Shown here: positions 7,265 to 15,860 of the stretch, piece after piece
Numbering within the stretch: the stretch's first letter is position 1
Layout of the letters: each line of letters starts with the position of its first letter
Source of the DNA: an uncultured Pseudomonadota bacterium
Lineage (GTDB): Bacteria; Myxococcota_A; UBA796; SXON01
NCBI GenBank assembly: GCA_903875225.1
Contig: CAIQVJ010000019.1
Span: 102,217 to 166,216 of the forward strand
DNA: 64,000 bases
Reading direction: 5' to 3'
Program-made: the position numbers and the translations under genes
The notes under the pieces: model-generated
Told to the model about the DNA's origin: nothing
The model's input: the letters and a program-made list of their open reading frames with translations, nothing else
The model's database searches: none

Positions 7265-8299
7265 ATGTCCCTACTCCTTCTGCTCGCCTGCACCTCGGCG
7301 ACGATCCGGTTCGGCGACAAGGCTGGCGTGGTCGACAGTCGAGGTGGCGACGACAGCGTGGTCACGGTCGACGACACCGCGCCCATCGACGACACCGCGG
7401 CCATCGACGACACCGCGCCCATCGACGACACGGGGGACACGCAGGTCTCCTCCCCCGAGGTCACCTACCGCCCGACGGGGCACGGCGCCGAGGGGTCCAC
7501 ACTCTCCCTGTACCGCTTGAACAGTGACTTCACGATCGCGGAGGGCGGACCAGGCGTGACAGCCCCCTTCGACGGGGGCGTCTGGGGCGTGACCTACACG
7601 CCCTCCTCCGACGAGTACGGCGACGGTGTGAACTACGTGATCTACGCGGCGTTCGCGAACGACAGCGAGGGCGCCTTGATCGGCGCCTCCACCTGGCTCA
7701 CGATGTACGTCGACGGCGTTCCGGGCGACGACCTCGCCAATCTCGGGTTCGTGTCCGGCTGGAACGGTTTCCGGGTGCTGTCCTCCACCGACACGCCCAC
7801 GGGCGTCGCACCGTTCGACCTCGATCTCCCGTTCAACCTCGTCAGCGTCGACGCGGTCACGGTCTCGGGCACCTGGTCGGGGCCGGTCAGCGCCGGCTAC
7901 CGCCTCGCGGTCTACCCCTACACGGGCACCGGGGCGATGATGTACGACGGCACGCTGCCCGCATCCTGGTCCGTCAGCCTCACGGGCCGACCCGCGGACA
8001 CCGCGCTCTCGGAGAACAATGGCATCCTGCTCGGCGGCGGCACGCTGCTCGCCTACAAGGACGCCGACGGCTCGCGCTCGGTCACCATGGGCGACAGCTC
8101 GCTGGCGACCGGACTCCTCGATTCGGGCGAGAACGTCGGGCTCCTGTGGGTCGACGCGGTGAGCGACGTCGGCACCGCGTTCGCGCTGGTGGTCGGGGCC
8201 GGCTTGCACACGGGGTGGGGTGCCTACGCCATCAACGAGGGCGAGCGGGCGCGGGAGTTGGACGCGACGGAGGGGAGCTCGGTGCGGTTGGATCCCTGA
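7265..8299 (+). CDS. lipoprotein with DDTAPI repeats, unknown function
   Basis: 344 residues. The ATG at 7265 has GAGAGG six bases upstream and begins a very short lipoprotein signal (MSLLLLLAC). A linker follows with four near-identical six-residue units (DDTAPI/DDTAAI), then a beta-rich domain of about 280 residues with many Gly, Ser and Thr. There is no enzyme motif and, after the lipobox, no cysteine. Probably an outer-membrane-anchored, surface-exposed beta protein. It follows the ALDH homologue by 43 bp with its own ribosome site, so it may be a separate unit. No family recognised. Confidence 0.8.
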   Translation: MSLLLLLACTSATIRFGDKAGVVDSRGGDDSVVTVDDTAPIDDTAAIDDTAPIDDTGDTQVSSPEVTYRPTGHGAEGSTLSLYRLNSDFTIAEGGPGVTAPFDGGVWGVTYTPSSDEYGDGVNYVIYAAFANDSEGALIGASTWLTMYVDGVPGDDLANLGFVSGWNGFRVLSSTDTPTGVAPFDLDLPFNLVSVDAVTVSGTWSGPVSAGYRLAVYPYTGTGAMMYDGTLPASWSVSLTGRPADTALSENNGILLGGGTLLAYKDADGSRSVTMGDSSLATGLLDSGENVGLLWVDAVSDVGTAFALVVGAGLHTGWGAYAINEGERARELDATEGSSVRLDP

Positions 8300-8320
8300 T
8301 TGGCCGGCTATCGGGGCCCT

Positions 8321-9484
8321 CTACCCCTCGAACCCCAGCGCCCCGTGCGCCCGGATGGCTCGCGCCACGGCCTCTTCCGGTGAGCCGGCCAGCGCGGTGA
8401 CATGGCCCAGCTTGCGCCTCGCCCGCACCTCCTGCTTGCCGTAGAGGTGCAGGTGGGTGTGGGGCACGGACAGGGCTTCGGGCACCCCCGTCAGTTGGAC
8501 CCGGGCGCGGCTCTTGTCGCCGAGCAGGTTCACCATCGCAGCGGGGCTGCGCAAGGTGGTCTCCCCCAGCGGGAGTCCGCACACCGCGCGGATGTGCTGT
8601 TCGAACTGGGAGGTTGAGCTGGCCTCGATCGTGAGGTGGCCGGAGTTGTGTACGCGCGGCGCCAGCTCGTTCACCCACACGTCGTGTCCGCCCCCAGGCG
8701 CCGCGACCACGAAGCACTCGACGGTGAGCATTCCGACGATCTGCAACGCCTCGGCGACGCTGCGCGCGATCTCCTCGGCCCTGCGAGCGACCTCGGGCGA
8801 GATGCGGGCCGGGCAGCGCGTCAGGTGCAGGATGCCGCCTGTGTGTTCGTTCTCGAAGGCCGGGTACACCCGCACCTCCCCCGTGGAGCTCCGGGCGAGG
8901 AGGACCGAGATCTCCCGCTCGAAGTTCACCTCCTTCTCCCAGCGGTACGCCGTCGTGCCGTCCATGGTCGGCAGGCTGCCCAGCTCGGTCTCGGTGCGAA
9001 CGCGCCATTGCCCGCCGCCGTCGTATCCGCCCCGCGCTGTCTTCACCCGAGCGGGGAGCCCCACCTTCTGCCAGGCGGTGTGCAGATCCTCGGCGGTTCG
9101 CACGCCATACGCGGGCGCGGTCGGGATGCCCAGGCGGTCCAGGAGCGCGCGCTCCGCGAGTCGATCCTGGGTGATGCGCAGCACCGATGCGGAGGGATGA
9201 CAGGGCCGGTGCTCGGAGAGCACATCCACGGTCTCGGCGGGCATGTTCTCCCACTCGAGCGTCACCAGGTCGCAGGTGCGCATCAGCTCGATGGTGCCCT
9301 CGAGGTCTCCGTGCGGCTGGGTGAGGACCCGGTCGGCGATCACCCGGGCGGGGGCGTCGTAGTTGCCGGCCCACACCACCACGCCGTATCCGAGCGAGCG
9401 GGCTGCCATGCCCAGCATGCGCCCCAACTGGCCGCCGCCGAGGATCCCGAGCGTGGCGCCGGGGAGGACGGGACGGGCGCTCAC
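8321..9484 (-). CDS. purK: 5-(carboxyamino)imidazole ribonucleotide synthase
   Basis: 387 residues, the usual PurK length. The N-terminus [17 protein letters not shown] is the PurK nucleotide-binding signature, and the ATP-grasp core shows [24 protein letters not shown] and the metal-binding [12 protein letters not shown]. PurK uses ATP and bicarbonate to carboxylate AIR to N5-CAIR in de novo purine synthesis, and its product goes to PurE. The start overlaps the purE stop by four bases (ATGA at 9481-9484), the usual purEK coupling. Convergent with the lipoprotein at 7265-8299, 21 bp apart. Nothing unusual. Confidence 0.97.
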   Translation of the reverse strand: MSARPVLPGATLGILGGGQLGRMLGMAARSLGYGVVVWAGNYDAPARVIADRVLTQPHGDLEGTIELMRTCDLVTLEWENMPAETVDVLSEHRPCHPSASVLRITQDRLAERALLDRLGIPTAPAYGVRTAEDLHTAWQKVGLPARVKTARGGYDGGGQWRVRTETELGSLPTMDGTTAYRWEKEVNFEREISVLLARSSTGEVRVYPAFENEHTGGILHLTRCPARISPEVARRAEEIARSVAEALQIVGMLTVECFVVAAPGGGHDVWVNELAPRVHNSGHLTIEASSTSQFEQHIRAVCGLPLGETTLRSPAAMVNLLGDKSRARVQLTGVPEALSVPHTHLHLYGKQEVRARRKLGHVTALAGSPEEAVARAIRAHGALGFEG

Positions 9485-9987
9485 GATCCGAGCTCCGGGG
9501 TGTCGGCGATGGCGTCGACCGCCTGCTGGGCGTGCCAGGCGTCGAGGCGTGTGGCAAGCTCCGGGTCCTGGATGGCGAGGATCCGCACGGCGAGGAGCCC
9601 GGCGTTGCCGGCGTTCCCGATCGCGACGGTGGCGACTGGAACGCCCTTCGGCATCTGCACGATGGAGAGCAGGGAGTCGAGCCCGTTGAGCGCACGGGTC
9701 TGCACCGGCACGCCGATGACCGGCAGGCGGGTGAGGGCTGCCACCATGCCGGGCAGGTGGGCGGCGCCGCCGGCACCGGCGATGATCACGTGCAGACCCC
9801 GCCCAGCGGCTGCCTGGGCGTAGTCGTACATACGCGTGGGCGTCCGGTGGGCGGAGACGACCCCGATCTCGAACGCCACGCCGAATTGCGTCAGGACGTC
9901 GGCTGCGGCCTGCATCGTCTCGCCGTCGGACTTGCTGCCCATGATGATGCCGACGCGGACGGGGGTCGGAGGTGCGGTTGGACTCAT
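9481..9987 (-). CDS. purE: N5-carboxyaminoimidazole ribonucleotide mutase, class I
   Basis: 168 residues with class I PurE motifs: GIIMGSKSD (13-21), the VVSAHRTP loop, [14 protein letters not shown] and [19 protein letters not shown]. PurE moves the carboxylate of N5-CAIR to C4, and together with PurK it replaces the single-step eukaryotic-type enzyme. First gene of the purEK pair. The 43-bp gap to the outer-membrane protein gene upstream (10031) shows no clear promoter, so it may be read through from that gene or from a promoter within it. Confidence 0.97.
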   Translation of the reverse strand: MSPTAPPTPVRVGIIMGSKSDGETMQAAADVLTQFGVAFEIGVVSAHRTPTRMYDYAQAAAGRGLHVIIAGAGGAAHLPGMVAALTRLPVIGVPVQTRALNGLDSLLSIVQMPKGVPVATVAIGNAGNAGLLAVRILAIQDPELATRLDAWHAQQAVDAIADTPELGS

Positions 9988-10030
9988 GGGGCTCCTGCTA
10001 TCGTGGGCGCTCGCCGCGCTCCCGAAAACC

Positions 10031-11485
10031 CTAGAACCGGAGCGCGATCCCGCCCGTGGCGCGCAACAGCCCGGCCGATGGGTCCAGCGCGTCGGGCACC
10101 GCCGTCACGTCGGGGCTGTCCGACTCGGACGCGCCGTCCGACAGCGTGATCACGTACGGCACCTCCACCAGGAGGGAGAGTTGGGGCAGCACGTCGATGC
10201 TCAAACCGGCTCCCACGGCGATGCCCACGCCGGCGCCGCCCGCGACGTTCGGGTAGTCCACGCTCGAGCCGTCGGGCACCGTGAACCCGTCCCAGAGGCG
10301 CAGGTGCAGGCCGACGAGCGCGTACGGCTTGACGTAGCCGGTCGCGACCGGGAGGATCCGGGCGCGCGGCTCGATGAAGCCCTGCACGCTGTTGACCGGG
10401 TCGTAGGCCTGGACGTCGGAGGTGGTCGAGCACGCGGTGGCCGGGCACTCCCAGCCCACGTTGAGGTGCTTCTGGCCGGTGAGCAGCCCAACCTGTAGCG
10501 ACGTCTCGAGGAACCACGTCGGGGTGTAGGTGATGGCGATGGCCCCGGAGAAGCCGTGCCCAGCGCCGGGCCCGTCCACCGTGGAGGCCGCCAGCGTCTC
10601 GTAGCCATTGCCGTGGTCGCCGACCTCCACACGAACGCCGTACCCCCGGTCCACATCGCCCATGCCGTAGCCGGGCAGGAGCTCCAGGGAGACCTTTCCG
10701 GTGCGGACGCGCTTCTGCTTGAGCCACTCCGCGCGGGCAAGCCCGCTCTCGCGGAACTTCGCATAGGCCCAGGCCGGCACGCCCATGTGCGCGCGCTCGT
10801 CATCTGCGCTGTCCTGCGGTGCTGCCGGTGCCTTCGGCTTTGGCGGCTTCTCGTCGTGCGCAGGCTTGTCGTCGTGGGCCGGCTTGTCGTCGTGGGCCGG
10901 CTTTGCGGCGTGACTGTCGCGCGAGTCCGGGTCGTCGTCGTCCGCGGCGGGCTTGGAGTCGTGGCTCCCCGTGTCGTGGCCGGTGGGGCCCGCGTAGGTG
11001 TCTTCCGGCATCTGGACGGGGATGCGGGCCGGCTCACCGGCGTCTCCCGCGGCGTCGCGAACCTGTACGGCCAGCCCCGAGATCCGCACCGCGAGGCGCT
11101 CCTCGCTCCCCCCGGGGACGATCTCGTGCACGGTCTCCGTGGGCTCGCTCTCACCGGCCTTGTAGATGCGCGCGTTCACCTCGAGCCCGCTGGCGGTCTG
11201 CCCCACGCCCAATACGACCAGCGCACTCCCGCCTGCATCGCGGTCCCACAGCAGCCGGGGGCAGTCGGGATTGTCCCAGCACGCGTCGGCGTCGGCATCG
11301 GCCCAGCCGCGGATCGCGTCGGCGTCCTGCACGCCGATGCCCTGGTCCCGCAACTGGCTCACGACCATGTCGTAGAAGAGGTAGGCGACCGAGAAGTCGG
11401 AGAGCTGTGCCGGTGTGGCCTCGGGCACGAGCACATCGCCAGCTTGCGCTGCACGGATGCCGAGGGCGAGCAGGGTGAGGAACAT
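10031..11485 (-). CDS. outer-membrane beta-barrel-like protein with HDDKPA repeats
   Basis: 484 residues. A signal peptide ([15 protein letters not shown]) leads into an N-terminal alpha/beta periplasmic domain of about 150 residues resembling myxobacterial periplasmic ATPase-sensor-like modules. A charged, low-complexity linker with three [12 protein letters not shown] units follows, then a C-terminal half of alternating amphipathic strands ending in Phe (GGIALRF), typical of an OmpA-like or generic barrel. It starts 3 bp after the upstream lipoprotein gene (11489-11992), so both probably share a transcript. The barrel assignment rests on strand pattern and terminal Phe only. Confidence 0.8.
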   Translation of the reverse strand: MFLTLLALGIRAAQAGDVLVPEATPAQLSDFSVAYLFYDMVVSQLRDQGIGVQDADAIRGWADADADACWDNPDCPRLLWDRDAGGSALVVLGVGQTASGLEVNARIYKAGESEPTETVHEIVPGGSEERLAVRISGLAVQVRDAAGDAGEPARIPVQMPEDTYAGPTGHDTGSHDSKPAADDDDPDSRDSHAAKPAHDDKPAHDDKPAHDEKPPKPKAPAAPQDSADDERAHMGVPAWAYAKFRESGLARAEWLKQKRVRTGKVSLELLPGYGMGDVDRGYGVRVEVGDHGNGYETLAASTVDGPGAGHGFSGAIAITYTPTWFLETSLQVGLLTGQKHLNVGWECPATACSTTSDVQAYDPVNSVQGFIEPRARILPVATGYVKPYALVGLHLRLWDGFTVPDGSSVDYPNVAGGAGVGIAVGAGLSIDVLPQLSLLVEVPYVITLSDGASESDSPDVTAVPDALDPSAGLLRATGGIALRF

Positions 11486-11488
11486 TCG

Positions 11489-11992
11489 CTACCGATCTCG
11501 CAGGTTCCGGCACCACTCCGCCGTAAACTTGCCGCTCACCGTCCCATCTGCAAAGGTCACGCTGTCGAAGGAGCCCGAGGCCGAATGCTGGTCGTTGACT
11601 GAATCGATGGTGATGGCACCGGCGGTGGCGCGGTCGAAGTCCATCTGCGTTCCATCCGTCGCGAGCACCAGCGAGGTGACTTCGGCGTCGGTCTCGGCGA
11701 TCGACTTCTCCCCCTCGGCCACATCGCTGCTCACCCAGGTGAACTGCAGGAGCTCGACGGCGTCTGTCGTCGGGGCGACACCCTCCTCGTAGCTCGTTCG
11801 CACGAACGCCACGCCCTCGCAGTCGATGCCCTCGGTCGTGGTCAGCACGATGTAGGGTCCACCGAAAAAGACGGCCTGGATGTTGCTGAAGTCGATTCCG
11901 AGCGCAGTGCCGGTGACGTCGGCGCTGGAGCCGCCGCAGCCCGTCGCCGCAACAAACGACAGGAGGCCGAAGCATGGGAGGAGCGTTTTCAT
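11489..11992 (-). CDS. small lipoprotein, unknown function
   Basis: 167 residues. Lipoprotein signal MKTLLPCFGLLSFVAATGC with the acylated Cys at residue 19, then a Gly/Ser spacer and a beta-rich domain with two further cysteines (IDCEGVAF and the C-terminal AEWCRNL) that could form a disulfide in the periplasm. No acidic linker, unlike most lipoproteins in this window. The downstream barrel-like protein begins 3 bp after its stop, so the two are an operon and may act together at the outer membrane. The 101-bp region to the divergent meaB gene must hold both promoters; none stands out clearly. No family recognised. Confidence 0.8.
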   Translation of the reverse strand: MKTLLPCFGLLSFVAATGCGGSSADVTGTALGIDFSNIQAVFFGGPYIVLTTTEGIDCEGVAFVRTSYEEGVAPTTDAVELLQFTWVSSDVAEGEKSIAETDAEVTSLVLATDGTQMDFDRATAGAITIDSVNDQHSASGSFDSVTFADGTVSGKFTAEWCRNLRDR

Positions 11993-12093
11993 GGCGACAC
12001 CGGTGAAAGCACGCGGCTAACCGAAAAGGTTCGCGCCCGCTTGTCCGCCGTTCGGTGGCGGTCATCGAAGGCGCACCCGGCTAAGAGCGCAGG

Positions 12094-13014
12094 GTGCATC
12101 CGTTGCTTGCCCGAGCCCGAAATCACGACCGCGCAGCGCTCGCGCGGTTGATCTCTCTGGTGGAGGGCGGGGCGCCCGGCAGTCGGGAGATCGTGCGTTC
12201 GCTCGGAGCGCGGCGATGGGTCGCGCCCGGCGCGCCCCACGTGATCGGCATCACGGGGCCCCCCGGCGCCGGAAAGAGCACGTTCACCGACCAGCTCGTG
12301 CGGCTCGCCCGCGCCGACGGGGAGCGCGTGGCCGTGGTGGCGGTCGACCCTTCGTCCCCGCGAACGGGCGGGGCGATCCTCGGTGACCGGATCCGGATGG
12401 AGGCGCACGCGGAGGACCCGGGGGTGTACCTGCGCTCGTTGTCGGCCCGGGGCGCATCGGGGGGCCTCTCGCGAGCGACGGGCCAGGTGGTGGACGTGCT
12501 CGACGCGGTGGGGTTCGACCGGATCCTCGTCGAGACGGTCGGGGTCGGGCAGGGAGAGCTGGCGATCCTCGGGGTGGCGGACACCGTGCTGGTGGTGCTG
12601 ACGCCCGAGAGCGGCGACACCGTGCAGACGATGAAGGCAGGGCTCATCGAGATCGCCGACGTCTTCTGCGTGAACAAGGCGGATCGTCCGGGCGCGGATG
12701 CCCTGGCGCGGGAGCTCGAGCTCTCGGTGCAGCTGGACGGCCGGGCCTGGCCTGCTCCTGTGCACACCGCGTCTGCGCTCGATGGGCGCGGGGTGGCCGC
12801 AGTGCTGGCGAGCGTGCGACGCCATCGCGATTGGCTGATGGGCCCCGGGCGTGCGGCCTGGGATCAACGCCGCTCCGAAGGTCGGGTCGAGACCTTCCTC
12901 GACCTGTGCGCAGAGGCGGCGCGGCGAGCGGCGCTGGGGTCACCGATCATCGCGGAGCTGCGCTCGGGCCGGTTGCGCCCCGAGGATGCCTCCCTGCCCG
13001 GCGGTGACACGTGA
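12094..13014 (+). CDS. meaB: MeaB/ArgK-family G3E GTPase
   Basis: 306 residues with GTPase motifs in order: P-loop GPPGAGKST (55-63), VDPSSPRTGGAILGDR, VETVGVGQ, and NKAD near residue 192. This is the MeaB/MMAA pattern. MeaB loads and protects adenosylcobalamin on methylmalonyl-CoA mutase, in propionate metabolism. GTG start at 12094. The stop overlaps the start of a crotonase-family gene (GTGA at 13011-13014), which fits acyl-CoA metabolism. The mutase subunits are not in this window. The cobT gene at 27486 shows that the organism assembles or remodels cobalamin. Confidence 0.93.
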   Translation: MHPLLARARNHDRAALARLISLVEGGAPGSREIVRSLGARRWVAPGAPHVIGITGPPGAGKSTFTDQLVRLARADGERVAVVAVDPSSPRTGGAILGDRIRMEAHAEDPGVYLRSLSARGASGGLSRATGQVVDVLDAVGFDRILVETVGVGQGELAILGVADTVLVVLTPESGDTVQTMKAGLIEIADVFCVNKADRPGADALARELELSVQLDGRAWPAPVHTASALDGRGVAAVLASVRRHRDWLMGPGRAAWDQRRSEGRVETFLDLCAEAARRAALGSPIIAELRSGRLRPEDASLPGGDT

Positions 13015-13784
13015 CCTTTCGTGAGCGCGTCGCGGCGATGCCCGTCGGACCGGGATGCGTGCGCACCCGGATGGAGGACGAGATCGGCGTCGTGCAGTTC
13101 GACCATCCCGGGGCGCGCAACGCGCTCTCGCCGGCGATGATGCTGGCGTTCGGGGAGATCGTCGCCGGGTGGAAGGCGGCGCCGCCGCGCGCGGTGGTGA
13201 TCGGGGGCCTCGGGCCGGCGTTCTGCGCGGGGGGTGACCTCGCTGCGGTCCAGGAGCACCTGCTCGCGCCCGGCTCGGCGGGCGTGATGCAGGCGTTCAT
13301 GGCGACCGCCTGCAACGATCTCGCGAGCCTGCCTTCTCTCATCATCGCGGCCGTGGAGGGCGCTGCCCTTGGCGGTGGTGCGGAGCTGCTCACCGCCTGT
13401 GATCTCGTCTATGCGGCCCCGAGCGCGCGGATCGGGTTCATCCAGGCGGCGATGGGCGTTTCCCCCGGCTTCGGCGGCGCGGCGCGGCTGGTCCGTCAGC
13501 TTGGGCCGCGACGAGCGGTGGACCTCCTCACCCGCGCGCGGCCGATGGACGCGCCCGAGGCGCATCGCCTCGATCTCGTGGACGAGGTGGTGGAGGACCC
13601 CTGGGGCCGTGCGCTCGCCCGTGCGCGGGAGGTCGCCGGCCTGCCGGCGAGCGCGGCGGCAGCGGTCAAGCCGATGGTCCGGCGCGTGCTCCTCGGAGAC
13701 GACGGGGCCGAGGCCGAGGCCTTCGCCGCGCTGTGGGGCGGCTCCGAACACGTCGCGGCCCTCACCCGGTTCCGGCGTCGGTGA
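13011..13784 (+). CDS. crotonase-family protein, ECHDC1/ethylmalonyl-CoA decarboxylase-like
   Basis: 257 residues. The crotonase fold is clear: FDHPGARNALS, AFCAGGDL (oxyanion hole), GAALGGGAELLTACD and MGVSPGFGGAARL. The first hydratase glutamate is present in GGGAEL, but the segment that in hydratases carries the second (PE..LG) reads FIQAAMG, so hydration is unlikely. The GGGAEL-TACD and MG..P..GG..RLV pattern resembles ethylmalonyl-CoA decarboxylase (ECHDC1), a repair enzyme removing a by-product of acyl-CoA carboxylases. Coupling to meaB, in the methylmalonyl-CoA pathway, supports that guess. Alternatives are an isomerase or another decarboxylase of the family. Confidence 0.85.
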   Translation: MTFRERVAAMPVGPGCVRTRMEDEIGVVQFDHPGARNALSPAMMLAFGEIVAGWKAAPPRAVVIGGLGPAFCAGGDLAAVQEHLLAPGSAGVMQAFMATACNDLASLPSLIIAAVEGAALGGGAELLTACDLVYAAPSARIGFIQAAMGVSPGFGGAARLVRQLGPRRAVDLLTRARPMDAPEAHRLDLVDEVVEDPWGRALARAREVAGLPASAAAAVKPMVRRVLLGDDGAEAEAFAALWGGSEHVAALTRFRRR

Positions 13785-14308
13785 CGGGCTGGCGCGGGCT
13801 CGCGGCGGGCACCGTGGCGCTCGCCATGCTCCCCGGTTGTCCTCGCCCCCTCGTCCCTGCCGCCCCGCCGCTGCTGCAGGACGCGGACTGGACGCCTCCC
13901 GTGCTCTCCGGGCACGTCACAGAAGGTTGGTTCCTCGACGACCGGTTCGGGCTCTCCGTTCCGATCCCGGAGGGCTGGCGCGCGGAGCCCGCGGCGATCA
14001 CGGATGCCACGCGAGTGGTGCTCGTCGACCCCGACGGAAAGGTCCGGATGCGGATCGCGCTCGGCAGTGCCGGGCCTGAGCCGCGCGGCGACTGCACCTG
14101 GGAGTTCCAGGACCTTGCGCTCTACACCTTCGGCGCGCTGCAGGTCCAGCCGTCCACATGTGTGCCCGAGGATGCAGCAGCCCCGCGGATCCTCGCCTGG
14201 TACGCGCCTGGCGCGTCGCCAACCGTGCTCGTGGAGGCGGAGGCTCCGCCGGGTTGCCTGCTGGAGGCGGAGGATGCAGCCGCGGCAGTGCTGAGCGGGC
14301 TGCGCTGA
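13781..14308 (+). CDS. lipoprotein of about 175 aa, unknown
   Basis: 175 residues from a GTG at 13781 that overlaps the crotonase stop (GTGA). This start is chosen because it begins a lipoprotein signal: one Arg, a hydrophobic run and lipobox LPGC at residues 17-20. The mature part is Pro-rich, then an alpha/beta domain (GLSVPIPEGWRAEPAA, TRVVLVDPDGKVRMRIALG) with three cysteines. The pattern recalls small lipoproteins with a PsbP/Mog1-like fold, but that is only an impression. Third gene of the meaB unit by overlap; coupling may not mean a shared function. Convergent with the PHP gene, 4 bp apart. Confidence 0.8.
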   Translation: MTGWRGLAAGTVALAMLPGCPRPLVPAAPPLLQDADWTPPVLSGHVTEGWFLDDRFGLSVPIPEGWRAEPAAITDATRVVLVDPDGKVRMRIALGSAGPEPRGDCTWEFQDLALYTFGALQVQPSTCVPEDAAAPRILAWYAPGASPTVLVEAEAPPGCLLEAEDAAAAVLSGLR

Positions 14309-14312
14309 CCCG

Positions 14313-15860
14313 CTACGGCGAGCAGTCCGGCGGCACGCGGTGGCCCTGGGGTGGGCGCGTCACGCTGCTGTCCAGGTCGTCGCAGTCGGAGCCGCCGTAC
14401 CCGATGGCGCGGTACCCGTCGCCATCCTGGTCGTAGTCGTCGAGCCGGTCGCAGTTCTGGTCGTGGCCGTCGTACCAGACCTCGCTGGCGCCCGGGTTCG
14501 TGGCGGCATCGCCGTCGTCGCAGTCCCCCCCCGCGAGACCGTAGCCGTCGCCATCGGCGTCCGCGTCGGCCTGGGTGAACCAGCTCGGGCTCGCCCACAG
14601 CCACTCGTTGTCCTGCCCACCGTCGTCACACCCGGGCCGGATCTTGTAGGGATCTGCCTGGAGGTTCACCGCTGCGTACACCCAGGCCGGCATGTCGGCC
14701 GGATCGAGCGTGGCTTCGAACACCCCGTCGGCGACGTAGTCGAGCGGGATCTCCTGCTCCGGGGCGATGAGCACCGCCTCGAGCACGTTGAGGGCGTCGG
14801 ACTCCGGCAGGGTCACGCGCACGACCACGGGGCTGCCTGCGGGGATCTCCAGATCCTGACCGAGCGTGCCGATCACCACGTCGTCCACGAGATACTCCAC
14901 GGTCATCGAGACGCGTGGACCGGTGGTGGCGTAGGTGGAATGCGTCACGATCGCCTGGTAGATCGCCTCCCGGTTGAACGGCTCGGACTCGTCGACCACG
15001 ATCATCGTCAGGCCGCCGGCCAGGTGGCCGCCGCGGTCCTGGTCGCACACGTTGCCGGGCTGGGTGTCGTGCCCGTCGGTGCCGGCGAGGAACCCGAGGT
15101 GCAGCGCGTAGCCGTCCGGGTTGAGGGCGCTGTGAACGGTGCTCTCCCGTTGGCTGTACTCGGCGGTCTCCCAGTCGCGCTGCCACCCGAGGCCGTTGCC
15201 CCAGTGCGAGTACACCTCCACGGCGGGCTCGTAGTCGCCCGAGTGGCACGACCAGTCGGTGGGGGCCGGCACCATGCCGGCCGGGTGGTGCGGGATGAGC
15301 AGCACGTGGCCGTAGCGCGCGGCCAGGCCGTCCATCCAGGTGGTGATCGCGGAGCACTCGCCGATCTCCATGTCGGCGCCCGCGGGCTGCGCGTCGGTCA
15401 TGACATACGGGGCCAGCGTGGTGTCGTCGCCGAACAGCATCAGGTTCTTGTGCCCGAGGAACACGCCGCCGACCGAGAACCAGACCTCTGCGGCCGGGAC
15501 GATGACGAGCCCGTCGGCATCGTCGTCGTGCGCGAGGATGTCAGCCTGGAAACTGTCGAAGTCCGCCTCCAGGGAGATGTGGGTGCCGTCGTCGTCGTTC
15601 GAGTGATCCGAGAACACCACCCAGTCGAGATCGTGGTTGGTCGCGTACTCGAACACGGTGGACATCGAGCCGCACCGCGGGCAACCGGCGCCCATGTCGG
15701 CGGCCTCGCCATCTCCCGAGACCCCGGTGTGGACGTGCGGATCGCCCGCATAGAAGCCGTAGCCGTTGAATGTCTCGGCGGCGTGGGCCGTGCGCGGGAG
15801 CAGCAGGCCCCCTGCAAGCGCGCCGAGGAGCGCCACCGTGCGACCCCACCGCGTGCTCAC
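14313..15860 (-). CDS. secreted PHP-domain metallohydrolase-like protein with MopE-type repeats
   Basis: 515 residues from GTG at 15860, which overlaps the ligase stop (GTGA at 15857-15860). Signal peptide MSTRWGRTVALLGALAGGLL, cleaved after AHA. PHP-type metal motifs: GDPHVHTG (H42, H44), VFSDHSN, LIPHHPAG and AGTDGHD, so a secreted PHP/DUF3604-like metalloenzyme, probably a phosphoesterase or a divergent relative. After an Ig-like beta segment the C-terminus carries MopE-like metal-binding repeats (DGDGYGLAGGDCDDGD, NPGASEVWYDGHDQNCD). It has 515 residues with no MYXO-CTERM tail. It is last in the operon after an ATP-dependent ligase, an odd partner for an exported protein. Confidence 0.85.
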   Translation of the reverse strand: MSTRWGRTVALLGALAGGLLLPRTAHAAETFNGYGFYAGDPHVHTGVSGDGEAADMGAGCPRCGSMSTVFEYATNHDLDWVVFSDHSNDDDGTHISLEADFDSFQADILAHDDDADGLVIVPAAEVWFSVGGVFLGHKNLMLFGDDTTLAPYVMTDAQPAGADMEIGECSAITTWMDGLAARYGHVLLIPHHPAGMVPAPTDWSCHSGDYEPAVEVYSHWGNGLGWQRDWETAEYSQRESTVHSALNPDGYALHLGFLAGTDGHDTQPGNVCDQDRGGHLAGGLTMIVVDESEPFNREAIYQAIVTHSTYATTGPRVSMTVEYLVDDVVIGTLGQDLEIPAGSPVVVRVTLPESDALNVLEAVLIAPEQEIPLDYVADGVFEATLDPADMPAWVYAAVNLQADPYKIRPGCDDGGQDNEWLWASPSWFTQADADADGDGYGLAGGDCDDGDAATNPGASEVWYDGHDQNCDRLDDYDQDGDGYRAIGYGGSDCDDLDSSVTRPPQGHRVPPDCSP

